Of a stretch of DNA of 64,000 bases, positions 36,411 through 44,705 are shown in pieces (the stretch's first letter is position 1; each line of letters starts with the position of its first letter). The position numbers and the translations under genes were made by a program. Source of the DNA: Pseudolactococcus plantarum (GTDB lineage Bacteria > Bacillota > Bacilli > Lactobacillales > Streptococcaceae); the NCBI RefSeq assembly GCF_002441715.1, contig NZ_JXJX01000004.1, positions 1 to 64,000 of the forward strand. Reading direction: 5' to 3'. Below the pieces are notes generated by a model, which saw only the letters and a program-made list of their open reading frames with translations, was not told the DNA's origin and made no database searches.

Positions 36411-37889
36411 ATGGAAAAAAAATTTGACTATACTAAACCTTGGACGTCGCTACAACGCTATCGTGCGTATAAAGAGTATAATACAGACTATGTCACAACC
36501 TTAACAGATGCAGTCATCGCTTCGCTCTACCGCAATACTTATCATATTGAACCTGCAACAGGACTATTAAATGACCCAAATGGTTTTTCTTATTTTAATG
36601 GGAAATACCATCTATTTTATCAAGTCTTCCCTTATGGGCCTGTTCATGGCCTCAAGTCTTGGGCTTTGATGACCTCAATTGACTTAATTCATTGGGAAAA
36701 TGAAGGACTGAAGATTTTACCAGATACAATTTATGATTCTCGTGGTGCCTATTCAGGTTCCGCTATCCCTTTATCTGAAGATGAGCTATTTATCTTCTAC
36801 ACTGGTAATACACGTGGTGCAGATCAGTCAAGAGCTGCTTATCAAAATGGTGCTATTTATGGTAAAAATGGCCAAATCACTAAATTTGAGCAACCGCTTT
36901 TAACGACACCTGCTGGTTATACCAATCATTTTCGTGATCCTATGGTCTTTAAAGTTGATGATCAAGCATATGCTGTTATTGGCGCTCAAAGAGCTGATGA
37001 AACAGGTACAGTTGTTTTAGCAAAAGCAGATAAAGCAGATTTGACATCATGGCATTATCAAGGTGAATTACACTTCACAGATGAAGCATTAGGATATATG
37101 GTTGAGTGTCCTAATATCGTATTAATTGATCAAAAACCAGTACTTATCTTTTGCCCACAAGGCCTTGACAAGAACGTCTGTGAGTATGATAATATTTTCC
37201 CAAATATGTATGTGATTGCTGATGGTCTAGACTTAGAAACGCCAAAATTACTTAACCCAAGCGAATTTCACCGTTTAGATGATGGTTTTGAAGTTTACGC
37301 CACACAAGCCTTTAATGCACCGGATGGTCGTGTGCTAGCCTCATCTTGGTTAGGATTGCCAGATATAGATGTACCATCTCAAGCTGATGGTGTACAAGGT
37401 ATCTTAAGTTTGGTTAAAGAGTTGACACTTAAAGACGGTAAACTTTATCAGTACCCTGTGAGCGAAACATTATCGTTACGACAAGATGTGCATGAGATGC
37501 TATTAACTCAAGACCCAGAAACCCAACATACCAATAGCTATGAACTTGAAGTTGAACTTTCATCAAATCAAACACTCTATCTATTTGCCAATGCAGATAA
37601 AACATCATATGTAAGCTTAAACGTTGATATGGGCATCGGAAAAATTACCTTGGATAGAGAAAATCTACCAGTCAGCTGGGCCGAAGAGTATGGCTTTACG
37701 CGTTCGACTTATTTTGATACACAAAAGGAAACACTTAAATTAAATATATTTGCTGATACCTCATCACTAGAAATTTTTGTAAATGACGGTGAAAAAGTGA
37801 TGTCTAGTAGAATATTCACTGCACCAGATCATACGCATTTATTCTCTGATGGTGCAGTCAAAGCATCATTGTGGACATTAAAAAAATAA
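36411..37889 (+). CDS. scrB: Sucrose-6-phosphate hydrolase (GH32)
   Basis: ScrB splits sucrose-6-phosphate into glucose-6-phosphate and fructose. This 492-residue GH32 enzyme has the nucleophile motif NDPNGF (Asp55), the transition-state motif FRDPMV near 170-180, and the acid/base Glu in VECPN near 225. The C-terminal beta-sandwich follows. The start was set at ATG 36411: a consensus promoter ends 6 nt before it, so frames opening upstream would start before transcription. It has no signal peptide, fitting a cytoplasmic role with ScrA and ScrK. No scrR gene lies downstream as in many relatives. Confidence 0.93.
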   Translation: MEKKFDYTKPWTSLQRYRAYKEYNTDYVTTLTDAVIASLYRNTYHIEPATGLLNDPNGFSYFNGKYHLFYQVFPYGPVHGLKSWALMTSIDLIHWENEGLKILPDTIYDSRGAYSGSAIPLSEDELFIFYTGNTRGADQSRAAYQNGAIYGKNGQITKFEQPLLTTPAGYTNHFRDPMVFKVDDQAYAVIGAQRADETGTVVLAKADKADLTSWHYQGELHFTDEALGYMVECPNIVLIDQKPVLIFCPQGLDKNVCEYDNIFPNMYVIADGLDLETPKLLNPSEFHRLDDGFEVYATQAFNAPDGRVLASSWLGLPDIDVPSQADGVQGILSLVKELTLKDGKLYQYPVSETLSLRQDVHEMLLTQDPETQHTNSYELEVELSSNQTLYLFANADKTSYVSLNVDMGIGKITLDRENLPVSWAEEYGFTRSTYFDTQKETLKLNIFADTSSLEIFVNDGEKVMSSRIFTAPDHTHLFSDGAVKASLWTLKK

Positions 37890-37931
37890 GCGATACCGCT
37901 ACGTACATCCTATGATAGTCGCTTAGTAGAC

Positions 37932-37987
37932 ATCATTAGTAATAAAAAACCTTCACATTTTTGTGAAGGTTTTTTATTACTAATGAT
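37932..37987. terminator. Perfect 26-bp hairpin between scrB and rpiR genes
   Basis: The arms 37932-37957 and 37962-37987 are perfect inverted copies with a four-base TTTT loop. An internal T6/A6 allows termination in both directions for the convergent scrB and RpiR genes. Confidence 0.85.
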
Positions 37988-37998
37988 ATATATAAACC

Positions 37999-38754
37999 TC
38001 ATAAGCTTAAAAATATTAAGTATTCTCTATAAATTCTATCCAAAACCAGATCTAGTGCAACATAAGATTTATGTGTAAAATGATGCGTCCCAACATAAAA
38101 AGGCGTTAAATAATAATGATAAGCATACTGGGCTAAAGCTGACATATAGTTAGCACTAAAAGCCGTTATTGTACATATCGGAACTTTGGCAGCATTCATC
38201 CAAGCAAAGTTCTCTTTTAAATTCTCAGTTTCACCACTTAAAGATGCAATCAAAAATAAATCTTGTTTACTCATCGTCAGCATCACATAATCAAGTTCTG
38301 CCTTGGTGGGTACAAAAATCACGCGCTTCCCTACAAGAGATAGTGATTTACAAAATTCTTGTAATTGTAGTTGGGGTGCATAACCTGTACCAAAAAAGAA
38401 GATAGCTTTTGCTTCAAATATCTTCTCACATAATGGGTCAAAATTGATGGCCTTGAGATATTGATATGTACTTTCTATATCTTTTTCTTGCAATGCTAAC
38501 AAATCTGTTGTTTGCGCCTTTTTATCATCATAGTTAGACTGCTTTAAAAAGTATTTAAACTCTGTATAGCCTGAAAAACCAAGTTTTTTTGTCATTCTTA
38601 AAACCGAAGACTTGCTAACGTGAACAGCATTGGCCAATGCTATAATATTGGCATTTTGTACTTCTTTTTGGTGTTTTACAACATAGGTCAAGATGTCCAA
38701 ATCCATTTCGCTAAGGTTTTTTTGTGATTGCGTGATAAGTATTTCAAGATTCAT
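37999..38754 (-). CDS. RpiR family regulator of the second PTS locus
   Basis: This 251-residue protein has an N-terminal RpiR helix-turn-helix (NIIALANAVHVSKSSVLRMTKKLGFSGYTEFKYFLKQ, about residues 36-72) and a SIS domain (about 105-235) that binds phosphosugars. RpiR proteins often sense sugar phosphates made by nearby PTS enzymes. It lies downstream of the GH13 gene on the same strand but has its own promoter: TGG-TATAAT ends 6 nt before the ATG, with no ribosome-binding site. A leaderless mRNA is predicted. Its target may be the PTS genes or the sucrose genes across the hairpin. Confidence 0.85.
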   Translation of the reverse strand: MNLEILITQSQKNLSEMDLDILTYVVKHQKEVQNANIIALANAVHVSKSSVLRMTKKLGFSGYTEFKYFLKQSNYDDKKAQTTDLLALQEKDIESTYQYLKAINFDPLCEKIFEAKAIFFFGTGYAPQLQLQEFCKSLSLVGKRVIFVPTKAELDYVMLTMSKQDLFLIASLSGETENLKENFAWMNAAKVPICTITAFSANYMSALAQYAYHYYLTPFYVGTHHFTHKSYVALDLVLDRIYREYLIFLSL

Positions 38755-38769
38755 AGTTTTATTATACCA
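38755..38769 (-). promoter_or_regulatory. Extended -10 promoter giving a leaderless rpiR-type mRNA
   Basis: On the minus strand TGG-TATAAT is followed by AAAACT and then the ATG at 38754. Confidence 0.65.
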
Positions 38770-38789
38770 AAATCACTCGATAAACATAA

Positions 38790-40457
38790 CTAAACCCTAG
38801 CGATGAAAGCTTCATAAGGCCTTAATTGTTCAGAAAGCGTACGACGACCCATGTTAGTTATCATCATTTCTGCTTTTTCATTTTCAAATGGAGAGTCAAT
38901 CATGGTTTCAGAAAGATTAGCAACAATCAGCCAGGTCTCGCCATGCAATGTTCTTTTATAGATAAATAAATGCTCATCATCAGGAAACAGTAGCTCATAG
39001 CTACCCTCTAAAAATATCTTATTGTTTTTACGTAATTGGATTAAGGTTTGATAATACTTAAAAATAGAGCGTTCACTTGCCATATCAGCTTTAGCATTAA
39101 TTTCTGAAAATCGTGGGTTAATTTTTAGCCAAGGCTTACCATCAGAAAAGCCTGCATTTTTATCATTTGACCACTGCATTGGTGTTCTAGCGTGATCACG
39201 ACTGACTTTATAAGCAGCTCGCATGAACTCATCATGGGAAATAGATTGCTTACGACGGACATAATGATCATAATTACCATGCAACTCTATATCATTATAA
39301 TCTGAGAGGTCATAGTCTGCATTAACCATCCCGATTTCTTCACCTTGATAGATATAGGGTGTGCCTTGTAAGCCATGTAATACGGTCGCAAAAGCTGTTG
39401 CACATTCATAGCGATAGGTTGTATCATTGCCCCATCTAGAAATCACACGAGCGCGATCATGATTCTCAAAATATAAAGCATTCCAGCCGTTATCACGTAA
39501 TGCCATCTGCCAATCAGATAAAATACGTTTCAAGCTAACTAGATCTCGATTCTGTAATGCCCAACGACCGTTTATATCACCTTGCTTTCGATCTATATGC
39601 ATATGTTCAAAAGTGAAGATCATATCTAATTCTTCGCGCTCTGGGCTAACTAAAAGGTGTGCATCTGATGCCTTAGCAGCAGGTGATTCTCCTACAGACA
39701 TCATGTCACAAGGAGTCAATACTTCTTGATTCATTTCATGGATAAATTCATGCATACGAGGGCCATTTTGCTGATTAGACGTTACCAAATCCCTGTCATT
39801 ATCTGGAAAATCTAAATTTTTTGAAATAGATGTCACAACATCCATGCGCCAGCCATCAACGCCTTTAGATTTCCAAAACCGCATCATATCGTAAATATAC
39901 TGACGTACCGTTTCATTTTCCCAGTTTAAATCTGGTTGTTCAGCTGCATAGTAGTGCAAATAATACTGTTGTCTACCTGCATCAAATGTCCATGCAGAAC
40001 CCCCAAAATTTGATCCCCAATTATTAGGCTCAGACCCATCGGGTTTTGGATCTTTCCAGATATAAAAATCTGAGAAGAAATTAGTCTTACTTTTACGTGA
40101 CTCTTGAAACCATAAAGCTTGATCTGAGGTATGGTTTGCAACAAAATCCATAATAATTTTGATACCTGCAGCATGTGCCTCATGAATTAATGCATACATC
40201 TCTTCATTTGTGCCAAACATCGGATCTATCATCCGATAATCAGTAATATCATACCCATTATCGACCTGTGGACTCAAGTAAAGTGGGCTAATCCATAATC
40301 CATCAACACCTAATGATTTAAGATAAGGTATTTTTTCAATAATACCTGGAATGTCTCCTATCCCATCACCATTTGTGTCCTTAAAACTTTTGGGATATAT
40401 TTGGTAAATGACTGCATTTTTCCACCATTTATCGGTTAACTTATCATCTTTATACAT
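38790..40457 (-). CDS. GH13 alpha-glucosidase / phospho-disaccharide hydrolase-like enzyme
   Basis: This 555-residue cytoplasmic enzyme belongs to GH13 subfamily 31-like proteins (oligo-1,6-glucosidase, trehalose-6-phosphate hydrolase, sucrose-isomer enzymes). The nucleophile Asp sits in GWRMDVVTSIS, the acid/base Glu in SVGES, and the transition-state Asp in FENHDRARV. The NFGGSAWTFD and NDRD features are closer to oligo-1,6-glucosidases than to DexB. It follows PTS genes of the mannose type by about 90 bp, so it probably cleaves a disaccharide imported by them. The exact substrate, phosphorylated or not, is not known. Confidence 0.82.
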   Translation of the reverse strand: MYKDDKLTDKWWKNAVIYQIYPKSFKDTNGDGIGDIPGIIEKIPYLKSLGVDGLWISPLYLSPQVDNGYDITDYRMIDPMFGTNEEMYALIHEAHAAGIKIIMDFVANHTSDQALWFQESRKSKTNFFSDFYIWKDPKPDGSEPNNWGSNFGGSAWTFDAGRQQYYLHYYAAEQPDLNWENETVRQYIYDMMRFWKSKGVDGWRMDVVTSISKNLDFPDNDRDLVTSNQQNGPRMHEFIHEMNQEVLTPCDMMSVGESPAAKASDAHLLVSPEREELDMIFTFEHMHIDRKQGDINGRWALQNRDLVSLKRILSDWQMALRDNGWNALYFENHDRARVISRWGNDTTYRYECATAFATVLHGLQGTPYIYQGEEIGMVNADYDLSDYNDIELHGNYDHYVRRKQSISHDEFMRAAYKVSRDHARTPMQWSNDKNAGFSDGKPWLKINPRFSEINAKADMASERSIFKYYQTLIQLRKNNKIFLEGSYELLFPDDEHLFIYKRTLHGETWLIVANLSETMIDSPFENEKAEMMITNMGRRTLSEQLRPYEAFIARV

Positions 40458-40551
40458 TTTTATATTAACTTTCTATCTCTAACTATCTTCCTAAGGTGTT
40501 ATCTGACTTTTTATAAATATACAGATAGCATATTCGGAATGAACAATCTGA

Positions 40552-41381
40552 TCATGCAATACCTAATAGTGATAACACGATTCCTAGACCAATAATGCTG
40601 AAAATCAAAATATTGATAGACATATTTTTTTTCTTTAAAAGCCAGAAACAGATTAATGTAATCGATAATGGAATCAATCCAACAAAAATTTGATTTAGCA
40701 TTTCTTGAGATTTCATGATCGTCTTACCATCAAGTACCATGTTCCACTTTAATTGTAATGAGACCATATTAGATGTCATCGCACCAACCATGGCTAATCC
40801 AACAATCGTTGCTCCTTTTGTTAGTACGTTAATCATGCCTGACTCATACAAATCAGAAATATAGCTTGCTCCCAAAGTATAGCCTAGTTTTGCACCTTGC
40901 CACCGTACAAACTGTACTGGTAGATTAAATAGGATTAAAAAGATGATCGGTGCTAAAAAGTTATTGGCTTGTGCTAATGATACCCCTATACCAGCTGCTA
41001 TCACGCGTAGTACACCCCAAAATACAGAATCTCCAATCCCTGCCAAAGGCCCGATTAATGACGTTTTGATTGCGTTGATTGATTCTGCATTAAAATCGGC
41101 TTTTTGCGAGTTTTCTTTTTCCATGGATGCTGTAATCCCCATGATGAACGGAAACATCGCAACATTCGTATTAAAGTAAGACATGTGTCTTACCATAGCT
41201 GATTTTCGATCAGCTTCTCTATTTTTATAGAATCTATCTATGAAAGGTTGCATCGTATAAGAAACCCCAGATGCACCTTGTTTAGCCGGTGTCACAGCAC
41301 TATAGAGCGTAAATGAACGCCAAAACATTGAATGAATTAATTTTTTTCTTCTTTTGGAAGTGATTTATAATTGATGGCCAT
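40552..41381 (-). CDS. PTS enzyme IID, interrupted near its start by a frameshift
   Basis: The EIID partner of the second mannose-type PTS. The expected start is ATG 41381, preceded by AAGAAAGGA, reading MAINYKSLPKEEKN and then a stop. Adding one A to the A7 tract (41341-41347 on the plus strand) would give KKLIHSMFWRSFTLYS and join the long frame at 41328. The rest, 258 codons, is intact, with GPLAGIGDSVFWGVLRVIAAGIG. The gene may be truly broken, slip in the A tract, or reflect a sequencing error. Internal start at 41328 has no ribosome-binding site. Confidence 0.75.
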
Positions 41382-41394
41382 GTTTATTCCTTTC

Positions 41395-42225
41395 TTAACT
41401 AAAGAATGCTTCGTTTTCAAGTTGCTCAGCAGTCAGATTACTTGTGTCTATCGTATGATTTCCTGTTGCTTTCTTTGCAATTTCTTTTTCTAATTTCATT
41501 TTAGAGATATCTCCTTGTGCAACAACTACCGCGATGATAACTGCCATCACTGCTACTGCAATTAAAGGGACTTTGAAATAAGCAATAATTAAAAATCCAA
41601 GGAAGTAATAAACTGAAATATTATTGTCCCACAAAATTTTCATCAACATTGCCATACCAACTGCTGGTAATAACCCCCCTGCAATTGAAAGACCATGTAA
41701 AATAACATCTGGGATCATTTCTAATACGCGTTGCGTCGCTTTTGACCCTACTAAAAGTGCAAAAAATGGAATTAATGAATATAAGAACCACTGTAAGCCC
41801 CATAGGCCAAAATGCAAATTTTTAATACCATTGGCATCGCCTTGTTCAGCTAATCGGTCAAATCTTGCAGCAAAAGGACCAACAACTAATACATATAAAA
41901 TCGTTTTGATTTGGAGACCAATAATCCCAAGTGGTACAGCTAACGCAATCGCAACTTCTATTCGGCCACCCATTTGAATAGCAAATGCCGTTGCTAGTGC
42001 TGCAGCAAGTCCTGGCTCAGCACTTGAGGCACCTCCTATATTAACTACCCCCATAAAGACAGTTTCTAAAGCAGCCCCAACTAACAATCCTGTATGTAAA
42101 TCCCCAAGTAATAGCCCAATCAATGGTGCAATCACAATAGGTCTGCCTATCATCGTAAACCCTAATAATTCCTGGCCTCCGACAGTTAAAAATACAACTA
42201 ATGCAACAATAATTGCTTCAAACAT
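41395..42225 (-). CDS. PTS enzyme IIC, mannose family (second system)
   Basis: This 276-residue membrane channel subunit has several helices and the Man-family signatures LVGAALETVFMGVVNIGGA near residues 48-66 and EPGLAAALATAFAIQMGG. It differs from ManM of the first system (ETVFMG versus QMMALG), suggesting a different sugar. It starts after the EIIAB gene with AGAGGA upstream and precedes EIID by 13 bp. Its C-terminal tail is acidic. A disaccharide is a reasonable guess from the GH13 enzyme in the same locus. Confidence 0.88.
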   Translation of the reverse strand: MFEAIIVALVVFLTVGGQELLGFTMIGRPIVIAPLIGLLLGDLHTGLLVGAALETVFMGVVNIGGASSAEPGLAAALATAFAIQMGGRIEVAIALAVPLGIIGLQIKTILYVLVVGPFAARFDRLAEQGDANGIKNLHFGLWGLQWFLYSLIPFFALLVGSKATQRVLEMIPDVILHGLSIAGGLLPAVGMAMLMKILWDNNISVYYFLGFLIIAYFKVPLIAVAVMAVIIAVVVAQGDISKMKLEKEIAKKATGNHTIDTSNLTAEQLENEAFFS

Positions 42226-42240
42226 ATCATTCCTCTTTTC

Positions 42241-43200
42241 TTATACATAACGACTTGCAAGTTCTTTTGTATCACTAGGTAAATTTTGAAACGCTGTTTC
42301 GGGATACACGTCTACTAAAGCTTTGAGATTGTTCAATTCTTCATCTGTTAACATGACAAATTTGGTTAATGTTTTTTTCTCACCAGTCACAGATTTTCCG
42401 ACATTACCAATATTGACGTATTGAATATTGTCAAGCTGCTGAGATAAGATTAATGCATCGCCCACTGTTCTGACCAATACAAGTAGGTGCATAGTTGCGG
42501 CTCTTTTATCTTTCAATAACCGTATTGCACCATCCATTGTCTTGATAATGACTTTGATACCGTTAGGAACAGCCATTTTCAAAGCTTTCTGCTGTAATTC
42601 ATTTCCTGCTGCTTCATCATTTGCCACAACAATACCATCAAGATTTAGTGCTCGACTCCAAACCATGGCAATCTGACCATGAATTAATCGTTCATCAACT
42701 CTTAAGGCATCGATTTGTCCAGTATTCTCATTAATTAATTGATCTGTTTCTATTGCTTGAGGTGCTTGTTTTGATGAGTCATTTGCTGATTCATCTACTA
42801 CATTTTGTGATGTATCATTTGTTAAATAAACTTGTTGCATGGCCGTACGACCATTATCAATCAAACGGTCAATGACTGCTGTCGTATAAGGTTCAGAACT
42901 TAGTATAATTTCTAAGATAACCGGTAAATTCATGCCTGCAACGACAAAAACATTAGGTTTATTTTGCGCTGCTATAACAAATTTTTGATTGACAGATCCA
43001 CCAAACATATCTGTAAAAATAACCGCTTGATCATCATCTGCTAAACTTGATATAAATGTCTGGACTTCCATATCTAAATCTACGTCATCAACATAGGCAC
43101 TTATATACGTAATATCATGGTCACTTCCAGCAAATAATTCTATTGTCGACTGGAATCCAGTAGCTAGTTTTGCATGACTAGCAACTACAAATTTTTTCAT
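42241..43200 (-). CDS. PTS enzyme IIAB, mannose family (second system)
   Basis: This 319-residue protein joins EIIA (phosphorylated His9 in VASHAKL) and EIIB (His174 in RVDERLIHGQ) by a Gln/Asn-rich linker (about 125-160). It is the first gene of a minus-strand operon EIIAB-EIIC-EIID-GH13. Two palindromes of a LacI type flank its promoter, and a divergent LacI gene lies beyond. AGAGAGA precedes the ATG. It differs from ManL enough to suggest a separate substrate. Confidence 0.9.
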   Translation of the reverse strand: MKKFVVASHAKLATGFQSTIELFAGSDHDITYISAYVDDVDLDMEVQTFISSLADDDQAVIFTDMFGGSVNQKFVIAAQNKPNVFVVAGMNLPVILEIILSSEPYTTAVIDRLIDNGRTAMQQVYLTNDTSQNVVDESANDSSKQAPQAIETDQLINENTGQIDALRVDERLIHGQIAMVWSRALNLDGIVVANDEAAGNELQQKALKMAVPNGIKVIIKTMDGAIRLLKDKRAATMHLLVLVRTVGDALILSQQLDNIQYVNIGNVGKSVTGEKKTLTKFVMLTDEELNNLKALVDVYPETAFQNLPSDTKELASRYV

Positions 43201-43224
43201 TATATCTCTCTTTTCTTTCTTATT

Positions 43225-43238
43225 TGTAAGCCTTTACA
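43225..43238. promoter_or_regulatory. Candidate LacI operator downstream of the PTS -10 box
   Basis: On the minus strand TGTAAAGGCTTACA is palindromic except for the central pair. Its near twin lies 34 bp away, on the other side of the -10 box. Confidence 0.65.
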
Positions 43239-43244
43239 CTCATG

Positions 43245-43273
43245 ATTATACTCGTAAATGCAAGCCCTTACAA
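43245..43273 (-). promoter_or_regulatory. Promoter of the second PTS operon
   Basis: On the minus strand TTGTAA and TATAAT are separated by 17 bp. The -35 box overlaps the second operator, and the other operator lies just after the -10. Confidence 0.7.
43259..43272. promoter_or_regulatory. Candidate LacI operator overlapping the PTS -35 box
   Basis: On the minus strand TGTAAGGGCTTGCA matches the twin site at 12 of 14 positions. It resembles cre but lacks the central CG, so the divergent LacI protein is the likelier ligand. Confidence 0.65.
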
Positions 43274-43554
43274 TATATTTATCACATCTTGTTCTCATAT
43301 CCAATTATTAAACCCAAGTGTCACGTCATGGGAATTTTCCCAACAATTTCTTGCTCTCAATACTCGCAACACAAGTTCACTTGCTAATGTCTGTTAACTC
43401 AATAAGCCTCCTCTATAGCTGTTAATTATCGTTAAAAATGATAAAATATAATCATTATAGGATTTTAGTTTTGAACAACTCATATCCCTTTTTACTGACT
43501 AATAAATAAAGTAAGGATAACTTGAGAGCTACATTGACTCAAGAGATAAAGCAA
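43274..43554. other. Rest of the intergenic region between PTS and LacI genes
   Basis: About 280 bp without a gene. It is AT-rich, with a TATAAT-like box near 43449 that may drive the LacI gene on the plus strand. No further palindrome or terminator is clear. Confidence 0.4.
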
Positions 43555-44511
43555 ATGGCCAATTTAAAGGATGTTGCAAAAATAGCCGGTGTGACACCAA
43601 CAACTGTTTCTCGCGTCATTAATATGCGAGGATCACTATCTCAAAAAACGATTGATCGTGTACATGCTGCTATGCGAGAATTAAACTATCAGCCCAATGC
43701 TATGGCACGCTCCCTGCAAGGCAAGAAATCCCAGTTAATCGGATTGATCTTCCCATCTGTAGCCAATCCCTTTTATGGCGAGATGATTCATGCGATTGAG
43801 TCTAAACTCTTTTCGCATGGCTATAAAGCAATTCTATGCGATAGTGAGAACGATCCAATTAAAGAACGAGAATACCTGACGATGTTGATGGCAAACCAAG
43901 TGGATGGCATCATCACAAGTTCCCATAATAAACAGATAAAAGAATATGAAAACAATACATTAGCAATCGTTGCCTTTGACCGTTATTTAGCTGATGGTAT
44001 CCCCATCGTGTCATCTGATAATCTAGTTGGTGGTCGCTTGGCAACGTCACATCTTTATGCCCAGGGATGTCAAACGATTGCTATGATTGCTGGGTCCTCT
44101 GATACCAAAAGTCCAACACAAAATAGGCTTTTAGGTTATCGAGACATGCTATCAGAACTCAAAATACCCACATTAATTCACTACTTACGTCGAGAAAGTA
44201 GTATGAATCAAAAACGTCAAAGTATCCGGGACTTCTTGGTCACGCAACAACCCGATGGCGTTTTTTGCACAGACGATCTCACTGCAGTGATGGTCAAGGA
44301 TATCGCACTAGATTTGAAACTTGATAACATCAAAGTCATCGGCTATGATGGCACGCAAGTGATACAAACATTTATACCTAGCCTCTCAACAATTGTGCAA
44401 CCGATAGAGGAGCTCGCCGTGCTAATGGTTGATATCCTTCTCAAAAAAATAGATGATCCTAACTTCAAAGCTAAAGCAGATTATATTTTACCAATTACTT
44501 TAAAAAAATAA
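43555..44511 (+). CDS. LacI family regulator of the second PTS locus
   Basis: This 318-residue repressor has the LacI helix-turn-helix (ANLKDVAKIAGVTPTTVSRVIN, residues 2-23) and a sugar-binding domain to the C-terminus. The start is taken at ATG 43555 from family alignment; a TTG at 43522 with AAGGA upstream would add 11 residues and is a real alternative. It is divergent from the PTS-GH13 operon, whose promoter is bracketed by two similar palindromes. It most likely represses that operon. Confidence 0.85.
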   Translation: MANLKDVAKIAGVTPTTVSRVINMRGSLSQKTIDRVHAAMRELNYQPNAMARSLQGKKSQLIGLIFPSVANPFYGEMIHAIESKLFSHGYKAILCDSENDPIKEREYLTMLMANQVDGIITSSHNKQIKEYENNTLAIVAFDRYLADGIPIVSSDNLVGGRLATSHLYAQGCQTIAMIAGSSDTKSPTQNRLLGYRDMLSELKIPTLIHYLRRESSMNQKRQSIRDFLVTQQPDGVFCTDDLTAVMVKDIALDLKLDNIKVIGYDGTQVIQTFIPSLSTIVQPIEELAVLMVDILLKKIDDPNFKAKADYILPITLKK

Positions 44512-44564
44512 ACGCGATCAATCACTGTCAGCTCGTTTGTTGTATAGCGTTAAAGATAATAACT

Positions 44565-44610
44565 AATAAAAGCTCCACTACAAACTGATACTTGTAGTGG
44601 AGCTTTTATT
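44565..44610. terminator. Bidirectional terminator between LacI and kup genes
   Basis: The arms 44565-44583 and 44592-44610 are perfect 19-bp inverted copies, followed by T-rich sequence on the plus strand. Confidence 0.85.
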
Positions 44611-44705
44611 TTTATAGTGGTAAATACCGACAGCTATTAAGTCTGTTAGTCGCCTGATCACGTTTTACCCTATAAGATGGGCTTGACTTATATCTTATAA
44701 ACAGA

